64,000 nucleotides of DNA, taken from NCBI RefSeq assembly GCF_014844095.1, contig NZ_CP062163.1, forward strand, positions 682,001 through 746,000, in the 5' to 3' direction. Within the stretch, counting starts at the first letter, position 1. The number at the start of each line of letters is the position of its first letter. The position numbers were made by a program, and so were the translations under genes. The notes under the pieces are model-generated. The model made no database searches, was not told the origin of the DNA, and was given only the letters and a program-made list of their open reading frames with translations. Below are positions 1 through 8,918 of this stretch, one piece after another. This stretch comes from Brevibacillus sp. JNUCC-41 (lineage in GTDB: Bacteria > Bacillota > Bacilli > Bacillales > DSM-1321).

Positions 1-1590
1 TATCATAGCAGTAGGTGGGTCACCTATTAATCCTCGAAGATATTTACCAAAATCAATTTTAATTAATACATCATTATATTCTTTAGTAATACCTAAATCA
101 GACATCTTTTTACTAATCTCAGAAAGTTCATCTACACTAAAAGTATTATTTTGAATAGCATTTTTAAGCTTATTCATCTTAGTGGCATTAACATTACCGG
201 CTTCGCCTATACCATCAAGATAATCACTTACAGATTTAACCCTACCACTAACCTCAGACTCCACTTTCGCCATAGAAATTAACTGATCCCTCAACCCCAC
301 ACCATTAACCACATTATAAGGTACTCCACCTGCCAACGACAGTTGGTTTTTAGGATTGTATGGCAATAGGTTAGGGATGGAGACTAGTTCTTTTGCTTTC
401 GTTGCACCTTTTACTGCAGCCGCTTTTGTAGTCGCTACCCCAGTCTTCGTTACGGCTCCTGCGCCTTTTGTTCCGACTACTGAGGTGGCGACTGTTCCGA
501 GGGCATAGGTTACCCAATGAGCCCGCGAGTAGGCATCGCCATTTACCATATCCCGTTCATATGAGTCGGAGATGGATTTGGAAATATATTTATAGGTTTT
601 TATCGGGTGCATGATTGAATTGGCTACACCTTCAACCGTTTCTCCAGGATTTGTGACAAAGTCCCAAACTCCGGTCACAAAGTCTTTCCCTACATCATAC
701 AGGCCTACGCCGATTCCTTTTGCAATGTCTGCGGTTTGCTTAGCCGCTTCTAGCTGCATGACATATTGCTGCTGGGTGGGCGCTAAGTTTTCGTACCCGA
801 TCTTTTTGGCGATTTTGAGGAACTCATCTGGATCATTTACATGATCGAGTTGTGCCTTCAAGTCTCTGATCCGGCGATTCTCCGCTTCCTCTTTCTTAAC
901 CTTCAGATATTGTGCGGTCTCTTTTTTCCTAACTTCCAGGTTTTTATAGGCTTCACTATTTTTATAAGCTATTGCATTAAAATAGAGAGGGGATACTACG
1001 CCTTCTCTTGTACTGGATACTTTCAATTGCTCCATGAGTGCCGCCACTGCCGCTTGGTCCGCTTCGGATTTAGCATATTCAGCCGTCCACTTATGATCGA
1101 TTTCGTTTACTTTGTCTATCGTTTCGGTCCGTTTCCTTTCAGCTTTCTCCATGTTCTCAAAGAACGCATCATCGGAAAAGGGCTCTAACTGAATGATATC
1201 ATCAATTCCAGCCAATATTCTTTTCAGATCATTTTTTTGGGCTGTGACCATTTCCTTGGAATTTCGACTGGCATTTGTCAGCTCTTCCTCTAAAAAAGGG
1301 ACCGTAACCACGGTTTCACTCAGGTTCGCCTCGATTGTATCTCCTTGAATTCCACTTAAAAAGGCAACATGCCGATTAATCAGACGCAGCCAAGAATCCA
1401 CGACATCGATCTGTGCTTTGTAAAATCCTTTGATTGCCTCTGCACCTTGCCCCTGCAGCTCATCATCCAAATGAACGATACTCTCAAATCCTTTTTTTAA
1501 TTCCGTGAGCTGTTCTTTCAGATCCTTATATTGTCCGACACGCGTTTGCATGGCAGATACTAGTGTTTGAGATTCGTAAATCATCGACAT
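1..1590 (-). CDS. LXG polymorphic toxin, partial (runs off the left edge)
   Basis: Antibacterial or contact toxin of the LXG family, whose members are exported by the Firmicutes type VII (Esx/YukE) system. The ATG at 1588-1590 follows an AAAGGA site and opens an MSMIYESQTLVSAMQTRVG-type N-terminus. The frame stays open for 530 codons to the edge. The first ~440 residues (helical LXG domain, then the pretoxin region with LPYNPKNQLSLAGG) are nearly identical to the LXG gene at 10465-12192. After the shared VESEVSG (near position 280) the sequences diverge completely. The visible tip ends FGKYLRGLIGDPPTAMI, which resembles the segment just before the catalytic histidines of AHH-type HNH/Endo VII nucleases. 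That toxin class is an inference, because the catalytic part is off the window. Confidence 0.85.
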   Translation of the reverse strand, partial: MSMIYESQTLVSAMQTRVGQYKDLKEQLTELKKGFESIVHLDDELQGQGAEAIKGFYKAQIDVVDSWLRLINRHVAFLSGIQGDTIEANLSETVVTVPFLEEELTNASRNSKEMVTAQKNDLKRILAGIDDIIQLEPFSDDAFFENMEKAERKRTETIDKVNEIDHKWTAEYAKSEADQAAVAALMEQLKVSSTREGVVSPLYFNAIAYKNSEAYKNLEVRKKETAQYLKVKKEEAENRRIRDLKAQLDHVNDPDEFLKIAKKIGYENLAPTQQQYVMQLEAAKQTADIAKGIGVGLYDVGKDFVTGVWDFVTNPGETVEGVANSIMHPIKTYKYISKSISDSYERDMVNGDAYSRAHWVTYALGTVATSVVGTKGAGAVTKTGVATTKAAAVKGATKAKELVSIPNLLPYNPKNQLSLAGGVPYNVVNGVGLRDQLISMAKVESEVSGRVKSVSDYLDGIGEAGNVNATKMNKLKNAIQNNTFSVDELSEISKKMSDLGITKEYNDVLIKIDFGKYLRGLIGDPPTAMI

Positions 1591-1680
1591 AATGGAAAGT
1601 CCTTTCAACTTCTGTTTCTTATAACTAGATTTCATTTGTATGTAATAATTCTATTTATTGTTAAATTGTGGATTAAATAT

Positions 1681-1709
1681 ATTTTAGAAGAGTTTCTATA
1701 TTTATTCAA
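1681..1709 (-). promoter_or_regulatory. Predicted sigma-A promoter of the left LXG gene
   Basis: On the minus strand, TTGAAT and TAAAAT are separated by 17 bases, about 90 bases upstream of the start codon. The whole block (about 1664-1725) is conserved upstream of the second LXG gene (12264-12325), while the DNA beyond it diverges. Conservation supports function. Confidence 0.6.
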
Positions 1710-2005
1710 GAATTGAAGGGGAATTCACTAAACAATTGTTTTATCGAAATCAATAGGTTCATTCTTACCAATGTGAATGATTGATGCAAGTTCCTACACG
1801 ACAGGTGAAAAGACGCGCTGACCAAAAGAAAAACTGGGTGATTAAAAGCCGGTTTTATAATAAAAAGACCCAAAACCAACAAGGTTATGAGCTCTTAACC
1901 TAAGCCTAAAACAATTATTTACACTTTATATTTAATGAGATTAATTAAAAATTAGATCCAATAGTAACGTGATGAGATTGTGGATAATTAACACCCATTA
2001 AAATC

Positions 2006-2155
2006 AACCTAATTAACAGTGGCTTTACTCGTTATGTAAGTAATATCGGTCATTACGGTACAGGGGATTTAGAAGTTGTAATAGCTAGCGATGAAAATAT
2101 CGAGAAGGCAAAGCATTTTATTCATATGAGTTATGACGCAAGTGTAATCCTATAA
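2006..2155 (+). pseudogene. Remnant of a DUF5655-type protein (C-terminal fragment)
   Basis: An open frame without a start encodes about 49 residues ending at TAA 2153. It includes HYGTGDLEVVIAS and a following helix EKAKHFIHMSYD. The HxGTGDLEV pattern is typical of the C-terminus of DUF5655 domain proteins. No upstream part of such a gene is present, so this is a gene relic. The surrounding stretch 1640-2005 holds nothing else recognisable beyond the LXG promoter. Confidence 0.55.
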
Positions 2156-2183
2156 GCTGTTGAATTGGCACTACATAAAAATC

Positions 2184-2210
2184 AACGGGCTTGCGTAATG
2201 CTTGCCCGTT
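2184..2210 (-). terminator. Hairpin downstream of the YxeA-like gene
   Basis: AACGGGC and GCCCGTT pair around a 13-base loop, 15 bases after the stop of the minus-strand gene at 2225. The poly-T tail is weak. Confidence 0.45.
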
Positions 2211-2224
2211 ACTTGATCTAGTTT

Positions 2225-2554
2225 TTATAGATTTAATTTCTTTTTAACCTCTTTAGACAAATCATCAGCTTCAATCACCTCAGGATCTCCGGTATATCCA
2301 TCGAGACTTCTAGGAAGATGTAAAAGCGTTCCTATTTTGTATGGTTCTTCAACATAAAAATAGACAACCTTTTCGTTCCCATTCTCATCGAATCCTTTTA
2401 AATTATAAACATATTGCCCCTCATTAGTTTGTTCTGGTTCTTCATCGATTTGCACATAATAATCTTTTTCAAACATCACTTCTTTTTTACCACAACCGAC
2501 TAACATAAAAGTCGCTAGACAACTAAATATCGCTAATGATTTAATAATTTTCAT
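2225..2554 (-). CDS. YxeA-family lipoprotein
   Basis: Small secreted lipoprotein of the YxeA (DUF1093) family, whose molecular function is unknown. The ATG at 2554 is preceded by GAGGAGGAG, so an upstream in-frame start is not needed. The N-terminus is a lipoprotein signal with the lipobox LVGC, followed by GKKE. The body carries the family pattern YYVQI, a central YNLKGFDENGNEK and the closing EADDLSKEVKKKL. It follows the DUF418 gene on the same strand and lies downstream of a Bce/Yxd-type operon. YxeA paralogues often sit near antimicrobial-peptide response modules, so membership of that response is plausible but not shown. Confidence 0.8.
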   Translation of the reverse strand: MKIIKSLAIFSCLATFMLVGCGKKEVMFEKDYYVQIDEEPEQTNEGQYVYNLKGFDENGNEKVVYFYVEEPYKIGTLLHLPRSLDGYTGDPEVIEADDLSKEVKKKLNL

Positions 2555-2698
2555 GTTTACTCCTCCTCGTATGATAAGCTTCAAATGAAGGATGAATTAC
2601 TTTTAACTTCTTTAATAGTCAGATGCTTCATTTAGTAGCTACTGCTAAAACCATATTTTAATTTCTCAATAATCTCACTTTTAACCAGATTTCCGCTG

Positions 2699-3658
2699 TT
2701 AGTTGCCTTTTTTGTAGTACTGAGGCACTTTTCCATATGTGCCTGTACGCCATAATAACTCGATCGGACCCATCTTAAATCGCTTAAGCCACATGGTACT
2801 ATAAATCATTTGAAGAATTAATATTCCTGCAGAAATCATTATTAATGTTGTTAAATGAACATGATTGTTCAAATTAAATATAGAGTCAATGCAAATAATC
2901 AAGAAAGTTTGCATTAAATAATTTGTCAATGCCATTCTCCCTATATTCTTCAAAGGAGAAAGCCATTTTTTTACTGTTGTATGCTGAAGAAGCAGCGTCA
3001 ACGTTGTAACATAAAACAGGCTGACAGAGAGTCCGCCAACAGTACCAGCCACATCGATCATACCAGTGGTTGATGTAATCTTGTACTGCAAGTATAAAGA
3101 TATTGGGATAGCTGCCAAAGCTATCATTTGCAGTCGGCGAATGGTCTTTTTATATCTATTAAGACTCTCAAGAACTTGTAATTGCCCAACACATAAACCA
3201 AGTAAAAACATTGTAAAAATCATAAACACATAGCCGATCCAAAGAGATGGAATCAATAGAATGACTGCGATTATAAAATTTGTTTTAGGTTTGAATTTAT
3301 AAAATGGAATTAAAATAAAGCCGCATATGGCATAAGGAAGTAACGCTTCACCTGGCTGGAAGAGATGATGAATAAATCCAATAGCTAATAAAATTAGCAA
3401 CCGACGGATAAATAGTTTTCTTCCATTGTTCCCATTTGAGTTGGCTCGGAATATAAACAGATAAAAACCAATTCCAAATAAGAAAGAAAAAATCGGGAAA
3501 AATCGCTGACTCACGCCATAATCCAAAACGACCCTTACAGCATAATCAAGTGTTCCCTGTTCAGGGATAAGGTAGTTAATCATTTGTGTAATGTTAATCA
3601 GAATAATTCCTATTAGGGCAAAGCCGCGCAAGTAATCTAATTCATCTATTCGTTTCAT
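2699..3658 (-). CDS. DUF418-family membrane protein
   Basis: Polytopic membrane protein of 319 residues with about eight hydrophobic segments. Two landmarks of the DUF418/YeiB group are visible: the N-terminal IDELDYLRGFALIGIILIN and the C-terminal GRMALTNYL plus FKMGPIELLWR. A role in moving small molecules or modifying surface compounds is assumed for the family but not proven. The ATG at 3658 is placed behind GGCGGAG. It sits 86 bases downstream of the ABC permease gene, in the same direction. Confidence 0.8.
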   Translation of the reverse strand: MKRIDELDYLRGFALIGIILINITQMINYLIPEQGTLDYAVRVVLDYGVSQRFFPIFSFLFGIGFYLFIFRANSNGNNGRKLFIRRLLILLAIGFIHHLFQPGEALLPYAICGFILIPFYKFKPKTNFIIAVILLIPSLWIGYVFMIFTMFLLGLCVGQLQVLESLNRYKKTIRRLQMIALAAIPISLYLQYKITSTTGMIDVAGTVGGLSVSLFYVTTLTLLLQHTTVKKWLSPLKNIGRMALTNYLMQTFLIICIDSIFNLNNHVHLTTLIMISAGILILQMIYSTMWLKRFKMGPIELLWRTGTYGKVPQYYKKGN

Positions 3659-3744
3659 ATTTTTCACTCCGCCTATCAAGTAGTCTAAGAAAACAGTATG
3701 GAAAGAGGATTAAAAAGAATCCTCTTCCATTTGCTGTTTGCATA

Positions 3745-5592
3745 TTAATCTGCCAGTTTGTTTAAATAACTCCGTCGAATGATGAAAAAACTTATAACAA
3801 ATAGCAGTATAAATATACCTACACCAAGCGCTGTCATTTGATAGAATGTAGATGAAATATAGTTGCGCATACTAAGCATCGCTACAAATAAAACAATAGC
3901 TGCGATGGTAAACGGGATAAAAATTAAAGTGGCCAACTCCCTCGTTACAACAGAAGATAGTTCTTTAACAGAAAGACCAATTTTTCGAATGCCCGCATAT
4001 TTTTCCTTTTCTTCTGCGAGTGACGTTTGCAGGTAGAAATAAAGAATACTCATTGCTGCGCTCAAAAAGATCAAACTCAACATAAATCCGATGAAAAACA
4101 TGATACTCTTCACAAATTTTTCCGTATCATATAAATCAATTTTAGAAGCTGTTAAGCGAATATCCGGCTCTGTATGAACCCGTGATAAAATGGTTTCAGC
4201 TACTTCTACCTTGTCCGTCCAATGTTCTGCCTCATAAGCAAACACTTTATAAACTGGATAATCAATTGTTTCATATACGTCATCAGGAACGATATAATAT
4301 GCATTTCGTAAACCTGTTGATAAAATATTTTTTTCTTCTAGACCGGCATAATGAAGTTCTCCAAACGGGTAATCATGAATGATTTCAGTAGTTGGACGTA
4401 CCCCCTCATTACCGGCTGCAACATAATACTCGTTATCCCCTAGTTTTATCGGCTTATGCAAACCAAGAGCATTATAATTCGAAACGGACATAAAGCCAAT
4501 CCGATGGTCATCCTCGGCTTTGAAGGCTGAATAATCGGCAGTATACTTACCTTCTTTGCCTAATGTTTCTTCAATAAACGCAATATCTTCCTTCTCGGCC
4601 TCCGATGTGTTACTAGGAAGTGAGATATATTGGAAGCTGTAAGGATATAGGGCCTCAGTATTTTCCTTCACATTATAGTAGGAGCTATATAGAACGCTTG
4701 TACATACAAAAACACCAAGCAGTAAAACCGTTAAAAGGTATATGATATGCGCATGGGAACGTCCTTTTGCCTTTAAGTTGGAAACAAACAGCATATTCGT
4801 TTTTCGAAAATATGATGGTCTTCTTTCCAATAGACGAATGGCCAGTAGCGCACCTTGAGTAATTATGAAATAAAGGGATAATAATAGGCTGGCAATTAGA
4901 GCAATATAGCCGAGCGATTCAAAAGACTTTATCCAACTCATTTCCTTGATTATTGACACGAGTAAAAAGGCACTGACAATAGCGGATAGCACTAGTTTCA
5001 ATGGTGCTGATGCAATGAGCTTTTCCTGTGTCACATCTGATTTTAAGAGCTGTACGATTTCTTCTTTTTTAATAAAGCGTGTCATCCATTTTGATACAAC
5101 AATAAATAAAATAGTGAATAAAACAATCGTTAACATGATGGATTGTAAGGGTAGATACATGCCAAAGCTATCCGCACGTAATACCCTTTTAGCCACCATT
5201 AAAAATAACGGGGCGATGATAAGTCCGAGTCCAATCGCTGTGATAATTGCTGCTCCGGCAACAAGCATATTTTCTCTAAAAACCATTTTGCGAATTTGCT
5301 TCATGGAGGCACCCGTCATCATAAATACGCCAAGCGTTTTTGTTTTCTTTTTTAAAAAAGCAAACAGCGAATAAATGATAAAGACAAATGAGAAAATATA
5401 AATAAAGAAGCTGGCAAGCATCATTGTTATTCCCAGTGTGCTTGTGGTATCAACTTCCGCCATCATCGGATGGAAAGCTGTTGTCGAAAAAAGAAAAAAG
5501 ATGAGAATCGAGAACACACTGCTTAAAAAGTAAGAAATATACGTCGATTTGTCTCGTAAAATATTTTGGACGACAATTTGATTAAAACTCAT
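3745..5592 (-). CDS. BceB/YxdM-type ABC transporter permease
   Basis: FtsX-like permease of 615 residues, close to YxdM and BceB in length. It has the family layout of ten membrane segments: four near the N-terminus, a group at about 200-310, a large extracellular domain (about 310-510), then a C-terminal FtsX block. Such permeases act with a BceA-type ATPase to release antimicrobial peptides from cell-wall precursors and also signal to a partner histidine kinase. The ATG at 5592 overlaps the end of the ATPase gene by 11 bases and follows GGCGGTGG, which points to translational coupling. Confidence 0.92.
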   Translation of the reverse strand: MSFNQIVVQNILRDKSTYISYFLSSVFSILIFFLFSTTAFHPMMAEVDTTSTLGITMMLASFFIYIFSFVFIIYSLFAFLKKKTKTLGVFMMTGASMKQIRKMVFRENMLVAGAAIITAIGLGLIIAPLFLMVAKRVLRADSFGMYLPLQSIMLTIVLFTILFIVVSKWMTRFIKKEEIVQLLKSDVTQEKLIASAPLKLVLSAIVSAFLLVSIIKEMSWIKSFESLGYIALIASLLLSLYFIITQGALLAIRLLERRPSYFRKTNMLFVSNLKAKGRSHAHIIYLLTVLLLGVFVCTSVLYSSYYNVKENTEALYPYSFQYISLPSNTSEAEKEDIAFIEETLGKEGKYTADYSAFKAEDDHRIGFMSVSNYNALGLHKPIKLGDNEYYVAAGNEGVRPTTEIIHDYPFGELHYAGLEEKNILSTGLRNAYYIVPDDVYETIDYPVYKVFAYEAEHWTDKVEVAETILSRVHTEPDIRLTASKIDLYDTEKFVKSIMFFIGFMLSLIFLSAAMSILYFYLQTSLAEEKEKYAGIRKIGLSVKELSSVVTRELATLIFIPFTIAAIVLFVAMLSMRNYISSTFYQMTALGVGIFILLFVISFFIIRRSYLNKLAD

Positions 5593-6343
5593 GCCGACCA
5601 CCGCCTAGAAACGTGAGGGTATCCATAATTTCTTGATAAAATTGCTGTTTGCTTTTACCACGATGTATCTCATTAAACAGAACACCGTCTTTTATAAAAA
5701 TGACACGCTGGGCAAAACTGGCAACATAAGCATCATGCGTCACCATTAATATGGCTGTGTTAAAAGACTTGTTAATCGATTCGAACAATCCCATCACATT
5801 ATTTACGGCTTTAGAATCTAAGTTTCCAGTTGGCTCATCCGCTAGCAATAAGCTTGGTTCATGAATGACCGCTCTTGCAATCGCCACACGCTGCTTCTGT
5901 CCTCCTGAAATTTCAAATGTACGCTTTTTTAAAATCTCTCGAATCCCCAAAAAATCGATAATATCCGTTAAACGCTGTTTCATTTCTTTCTCATCTATGG
6001 AATCCAGTGTCAATGGCAATAAAATATTTTCTTCTACTGTTAATGTATGAACCAGGTTAAAATCTTGAAAAACAAAACCAAGTTCTTTTCGTCGAAATTT
6101 CGCCAATTCATCGTCATTTAACTCATATGGATTTTTGGAATTGATGGTAATAATCCCATTGGTAGGCCGATCAATTGTGGAAATACAATTAAGGAATGTT
6201 GTTTTCCCACTGCCAGATGGTCCCATCACGGCAACAAATTCATTTTCAGCTAAATGAAAATCGATTCCTTTTAATGCCTTATATGTGATTTCTCCTGTGT
6301 ATTCTTTTTGAAGTTGCTCTACGCCTAAAATCGTGTTTGCCAT
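5582..6343 (-). CDS. BceA/YxdL-type ABC transporter ATPase
   Basis: ATPase of 253 residues (YxdL-like length) driving the adjacent permease. Walker A is GPSGSGKTT (about residue 43), the signature is ISGGQKQR and Walker B is LLLADEPTG. The ATG at 6343 lies behind AAAGGAG; the upstream TTG would crowd that site. It forms a transcription unit with the permease, separate from the regulator genes, as in bce/yxd loci. A probable regulator box lies just upstream. Confidence 0.94.
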   Translation of the reverse strand: MANTILGVEQLQKEYTGEITYKALKGIDFHLAENEFVAVMGPSGSGKTTFLNCISTIDRPTNGIITINSKNPYELNDDELAKFRRKELGFVFQDFNLVHTLTVEENILLPLTLDSIDEKEMKQRLTDIIDFLGIREILKKRTFEISGGQKQRVAIARAVIHEPSLLLADEPTGNLDSKAVNNVMGLFESINKSFNTAILMVTHDAYVASFAQRVIFIKDGVLFNEIHRGKSKQQFYQEIMDTLTFLGGGRHEF

Positions 6344-6378
6344 ATGCAATTCACTCCTTTGTATCTTTCGTTGCTTTT

Positions 6379-6442
6379 AGTATAGCCCCTCCTCCTGCTC
6401 CCTAAAATCTTTGAACATGACAGCAAGATGACAAAATTGTCA
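6379..6442 (-). promoter_or_regulatory. Predicted response-regulator box and promoter of the ABC transporter genes
   Basis: TGACA-AAAT-TGTCA at 6429-6442 fits the TNACA-N4-TGTAA type of site described for BceR/YxdJ-like regulators. A TATACT -10 lies about 45 bases downstream (minus-strand complement of 6379-6384) with no good -35, as expected for an activator-dependent promoter. Confidence 0.6.
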
Positions 6443-6454
6443 TATTTAAAACGG

Positions 6455-7453
6455 CTAACCTTTGGCAGCCGTTTCTATATTTCCCGAAAAATCAATGATA
6501 AAAGTTGTTTCATGATGCGCGGAATATAACTTGTATGGATGATTTAATGTTGACAGAATTTTTTTTACTAAATAAAGCCCGATACCAGTCGCTTCAACCT
6601 TAGTACGGCCTTTCGTACCTGTGTAAAACAATTCAAAAACACGGTTTATTTCGTTTGCAGTTATCGTTTCCCCTTTGTTTTTGATCAATAGTTGACCATT
6701 GTCATAATGAATCATAACGGAAGATTGCTTCTCTCCATATTTGACAGCATTACTCAATAGCTGGTAAATCACAACCTTTGTCCATTTACGATCCGAATAG
6801 ATCCATACGTCATCATGTATCGTAATTTTTGGAAAGATTTCTTCCTCAATAAAATAATCCTTTAAATCATTAACCACTTCCTGTATGACACCTTTTAATG
6901 GAATCGGCTCTATCTTTAGATCTGCTAATAATTTCGTGGAGCGGCTATAAGTCAGCAGCTGATTTAAAGAGAAATTCAGTTTATTGCATTCTGCTTTAAC
7001 TTTTAGCCATTCCACAAGTAAATCTGGTTCCTTCGACCGATTGGATTGTACTAGCAATTGAATGACAGAAAGGGGCGTTTTCATTTGATGAACAGCATGA
7101 GAAATCAACAATTGCTGTTCATCTAAGACAGCTTTATGCTCGGCTTCTTTTGAAAGGAGGAGGGACTGTATAGATTGCATTTGTGCCGCATATTCCTTTT
7201 CAATGGGAGCAGCCGGCTGGTAAATCAAAAGGCTGTCTGTCGTCATATTCTTGCCATTTAAATGTAGATACATTTTTTTTCGGCGTACATAACGAATGAA
7301 CAGGAAAATGGCTAGGAATGTAAGGGATAAAAAGACAAAATATGCATAATGATTTTCCAAACCATCCAGCCGCTGAATGACAATTGGCAAGCTAATAAAT
7401 GAAATAATATATAGGATAATAAAGCTTAAATGATCCCGTAAAAACAGCTTCAT
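6455..7453 (-). CDS. BceS/YxdK-type intramembrane-sensing histidine kinase
   Basis: Kinase of 332 residues with only two N-terminal membrane helices and almost no extracellular loop, the hallmark of kinases that sense through their ABC transporter. The phospho-acceptor His is near residue 122 in HQMKTPLS. The N box (QLLSNAVKYG) and G box (ATGIGLYLVKKIL) are intact. ATG overlaps the response-regulator stop by four bases (ATGA). A hairpin at about 6448-6473 straddles its stop codon and may terminate the regulator transcript. Confidence 0.93.
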   Translation of the reverse strand: MKLFLRDHLSFIILYIISFISLPIVIQRLDGLENHYAYFVFLSLTFLAIFLFIRYVRRKKMYLHLNGKNMTTDSLLIYQPAAPIEKEYAAQMQSIQSLLLSKEAEHKAVLDEQQLLISHAVHQMKTPLSVIQLLVQSNRSKEPDLLVEWLKVKAECNKLNFSLNQLLTYSRSTKLLADLKIEPIPLKGVIQEVVNDLKDYFIEEEIFPKITIHDDVWIYSDRKWTKVVIYQLLSNAVKYGEKQSSVMIHYDNGQLLIKNKGETITANEINRVFELFYTGTKGRTKVEATGIGLYLVKKILSTLNHPYKLYSAHHETTFIIDFSGNIETAAKG

Positions 7454-8142
7454 ATGCTTTTCTCCCTTAACTGATAGCCAATTCCCCGGATTGTTATAAT
7501 TTCAAGCGAAGAATTAATCGCTTCTAGCTTCTTTCTCAACCTTTTAATATTAACGGTAAGCGTATTTTCCTCTACAAACGCCTCTTCATCCCAAATAGAT
7601 GTAAGCAACTGTTGCCTTGTGACAACATTAGGGAATGTTTCAAGAAGGATTCTACAAAGCTGAAGTTCCTTTACAGTCAATAGCTCCTCACCATAAGATG
7701 TATATAATCGAACAGTATCCAAGTTTAAAGATGTGTCTCCCTTTTTTAAAATGTGAGTTTGCGTTTCTTGTGCATATTCACCGTATACACGACGAATTTG
7801 GCCGTTTATTTTTGCCACTACAACATCCATTAAAAAAGGCTTTGTAATGAAATCATCTGCCCCATTTTCAATTCCATACACTTGATCCAGCTCACTCATC
7901 CTAGCTGAGAGAATTATGATAGGACAATTCGATACCTTTCTTATTTTGCGAGACCAATAATAGCCGTCAAAGTAAGGGAGATTTATGTCCATTATGACAA
8001 GGTGCGGTTGAAAATCTTGAAAAACATCGAGCACCTTTTCAAAATCCACTATAATGTGGCAGTCATAGCCGTATTTCCCAAAATGGTTTTTTAATGCATT
8101 GGCAATATGCATTTCATCTTCAACAATTAATATCTTATACAT
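7450..8142 (-). CDS. BceR/YxdJ-type OmpR-family response regulator
   Basis: Receiver plus winged-helix regulator of 230 residues, matching YxdJ in length. The phospho-acceptor is Asp52 in LVIMDINLPYFDG, and the conserved Lys is in ITKPF. The C-terminal DNA-binding domain ends ITIRGIGYQLR. I start it at ATG 8142, behind GAAGGAGA. The frame stays open to 8325, but those 61 codons are a decayed ankyrin gene and not part of the receiver. With the kinase and transporter it completes a peptide-antibiotic sensing and detoxification module. Confidence 0.93.
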   Translation of the reverse strand: MYKILIVEDEMHIANALKNHFGKYGYDCHIIVDFEKVLDVFQDFQPHLVIMDINLPYFDGYYWSRKIRKVSNCPIIILSARMSELDQVYGIENGADDFITKPFLMDVVVAKINGQIRRVYGEYAQETQTHILKKGDTSLNLDTVRLYTSYGEELLTVKELQLCRILLETFPNVVTRQQLLTSIWDEEAFVEENTLTVNIKRLRKKLEAINSSLEIITIRGIGYQLREKSI

Positions 8143-8225
8143 CAAATTCTCCTTCAAAAAGTTACCCAGGGTTTTTATTATTTTTACTACCACTTTAATA
8201 TAATTTTCTATAAAGGTCTTTGTAA

Positions 8226-8325
8226 AGAGGAACAACGCAACCATTTCAAGATGTCCCTTCTTGACAGCTACATGTAACCACGCACCAAATAAAGTCATTG
8301 TGGTCAAAATTTCTTTATCATCCAA
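8226..8325 (-). pseudogene. Ankyrin-repeat immunity gene remnant, open in frame into the response regulator
   Basis: The codons from 8325 read MDDKEILTTMTLFGAWLHVA and KKGHLEMVALFL. This aligns with DKNLLDFVTPFGTWLHVA and AGKLDMIKFLVE of the intact ankyrin gene at 8919-9428. After about 33 codons the similarity stops, yet the frame continues without a stop into the regulator at 8142. Confidence 0.7.
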
Positions 8326-8332
8326 AATTGTT

Positions 8333-8447
8333 TTACTTCATTAAAAAATCAACATATTGTTTAGGTAGCGTAACATCATACTCTTGTTCAAATTGTTTTA
8401 TATCTTCTAAAGAGATCTTATTGATATTCACCAATCATTTTTGACAT
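8333..8447 (-). pseudogene. SUKH (SMI1/KNR4)-like immunity gene remnant
   Basis: The fragment encodes ISLEDIKQFEQEYDVTLP followed by KQYVDFL, the N-terminal signature of SUKH immunity proteins. The ATG at 8447 is out of frame with it, so a frameshift separates start and body. The frame stops at 8333, immediately before the ankyrin remnant. Only about 30 of the usual ~140 residues remain. Confidence 0.6.
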
Positions 8448-8465
8448 ACTCTCACTCCTATATCC

Positions 8466-8765
8466 TTACTTATTATGGAATGCTTTATATTGACTCGAAA
8501 GCTCAGGAGAATTCCTAAAACTTAATTCGTTATTTTCCAATTCAATCATTACTTTACTATACTGTTTATGTAGACTCTCTGGTATCTCTAACATAGTACC
8601 AGGTTCTTCTTGAATTAAATTATGTAAATTGATTTTAGTCCCATCGTTTGCCCCTGCCAATAACAGTTCGTTTCTAGGATTGTATGGCAATAGATTAGGG
8701 ATAGAGACCTTTTCTTTTGCTTTCGAAACGCCTTTTACTGCGACGCTTTTGTAGTCGCTACCGAA
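8466..8765 (-). pseudogene. Orphan LXG toxin tip (LHH-like nuclease C-terminus)
   Basis: The 5' part (8640-8765) matches the pretoxin region of the LXG genes (lysine/valine stretch, then LPYNPRNELLLAGA) but with a one-base deletion near 8750, so it cannot be read from an LXG start. Downstream the frame encodes LHNLIQEEPGTMLEIPESLH and LSFRNSPELSSQYKAFHNK. This resembles the C-terminus of LHH-type HNH/Endo VII toxins, although the conserved LHH reads LHN. An ATG at 8690 could give a 74-residue product. It looks like a stored or displaced toxin cassette. Confidence 0.65.
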
Positions 8766-8803
8766 TACAAATATAAACGTTTTTATAATATTTTATGCTA
8801 AAA

Positions 8804-8834
8804 AGCACTTGGTTGCTAAAGGCAACCAAGTGCT
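8804..8834 (-). terminator. Terminator after the ankyrin gene
   Basis: A 12-bp stem AGCACTTGGTTG pairs with its complement around a short loop, and a T-rich tail follows on the minus strand. Confidence 0.75.
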
Positions 8835-8918
8835 CTCATCAGGTTCTTGATAGAATAACTTATAAAGTCATTGTAACCATTTATTGTACTATCCCATAGC
8901 AATACTATTAACTCTTTT

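Noticed and set aside
611..1188. Plus-strand frames of 77 and 115 codons opposite the LXG genes (also 11213-11790)
   Set aside because: They are antisense shadows. They appear at the same place in both LXG copies because the coding strand is conserved, and neither has a ribosome site.
4182..5374. Plus-strand frames opposite the ABC permease gene
   Set aside because: They lie wholly inside a well-supported gene on the other strand and have no start signals.
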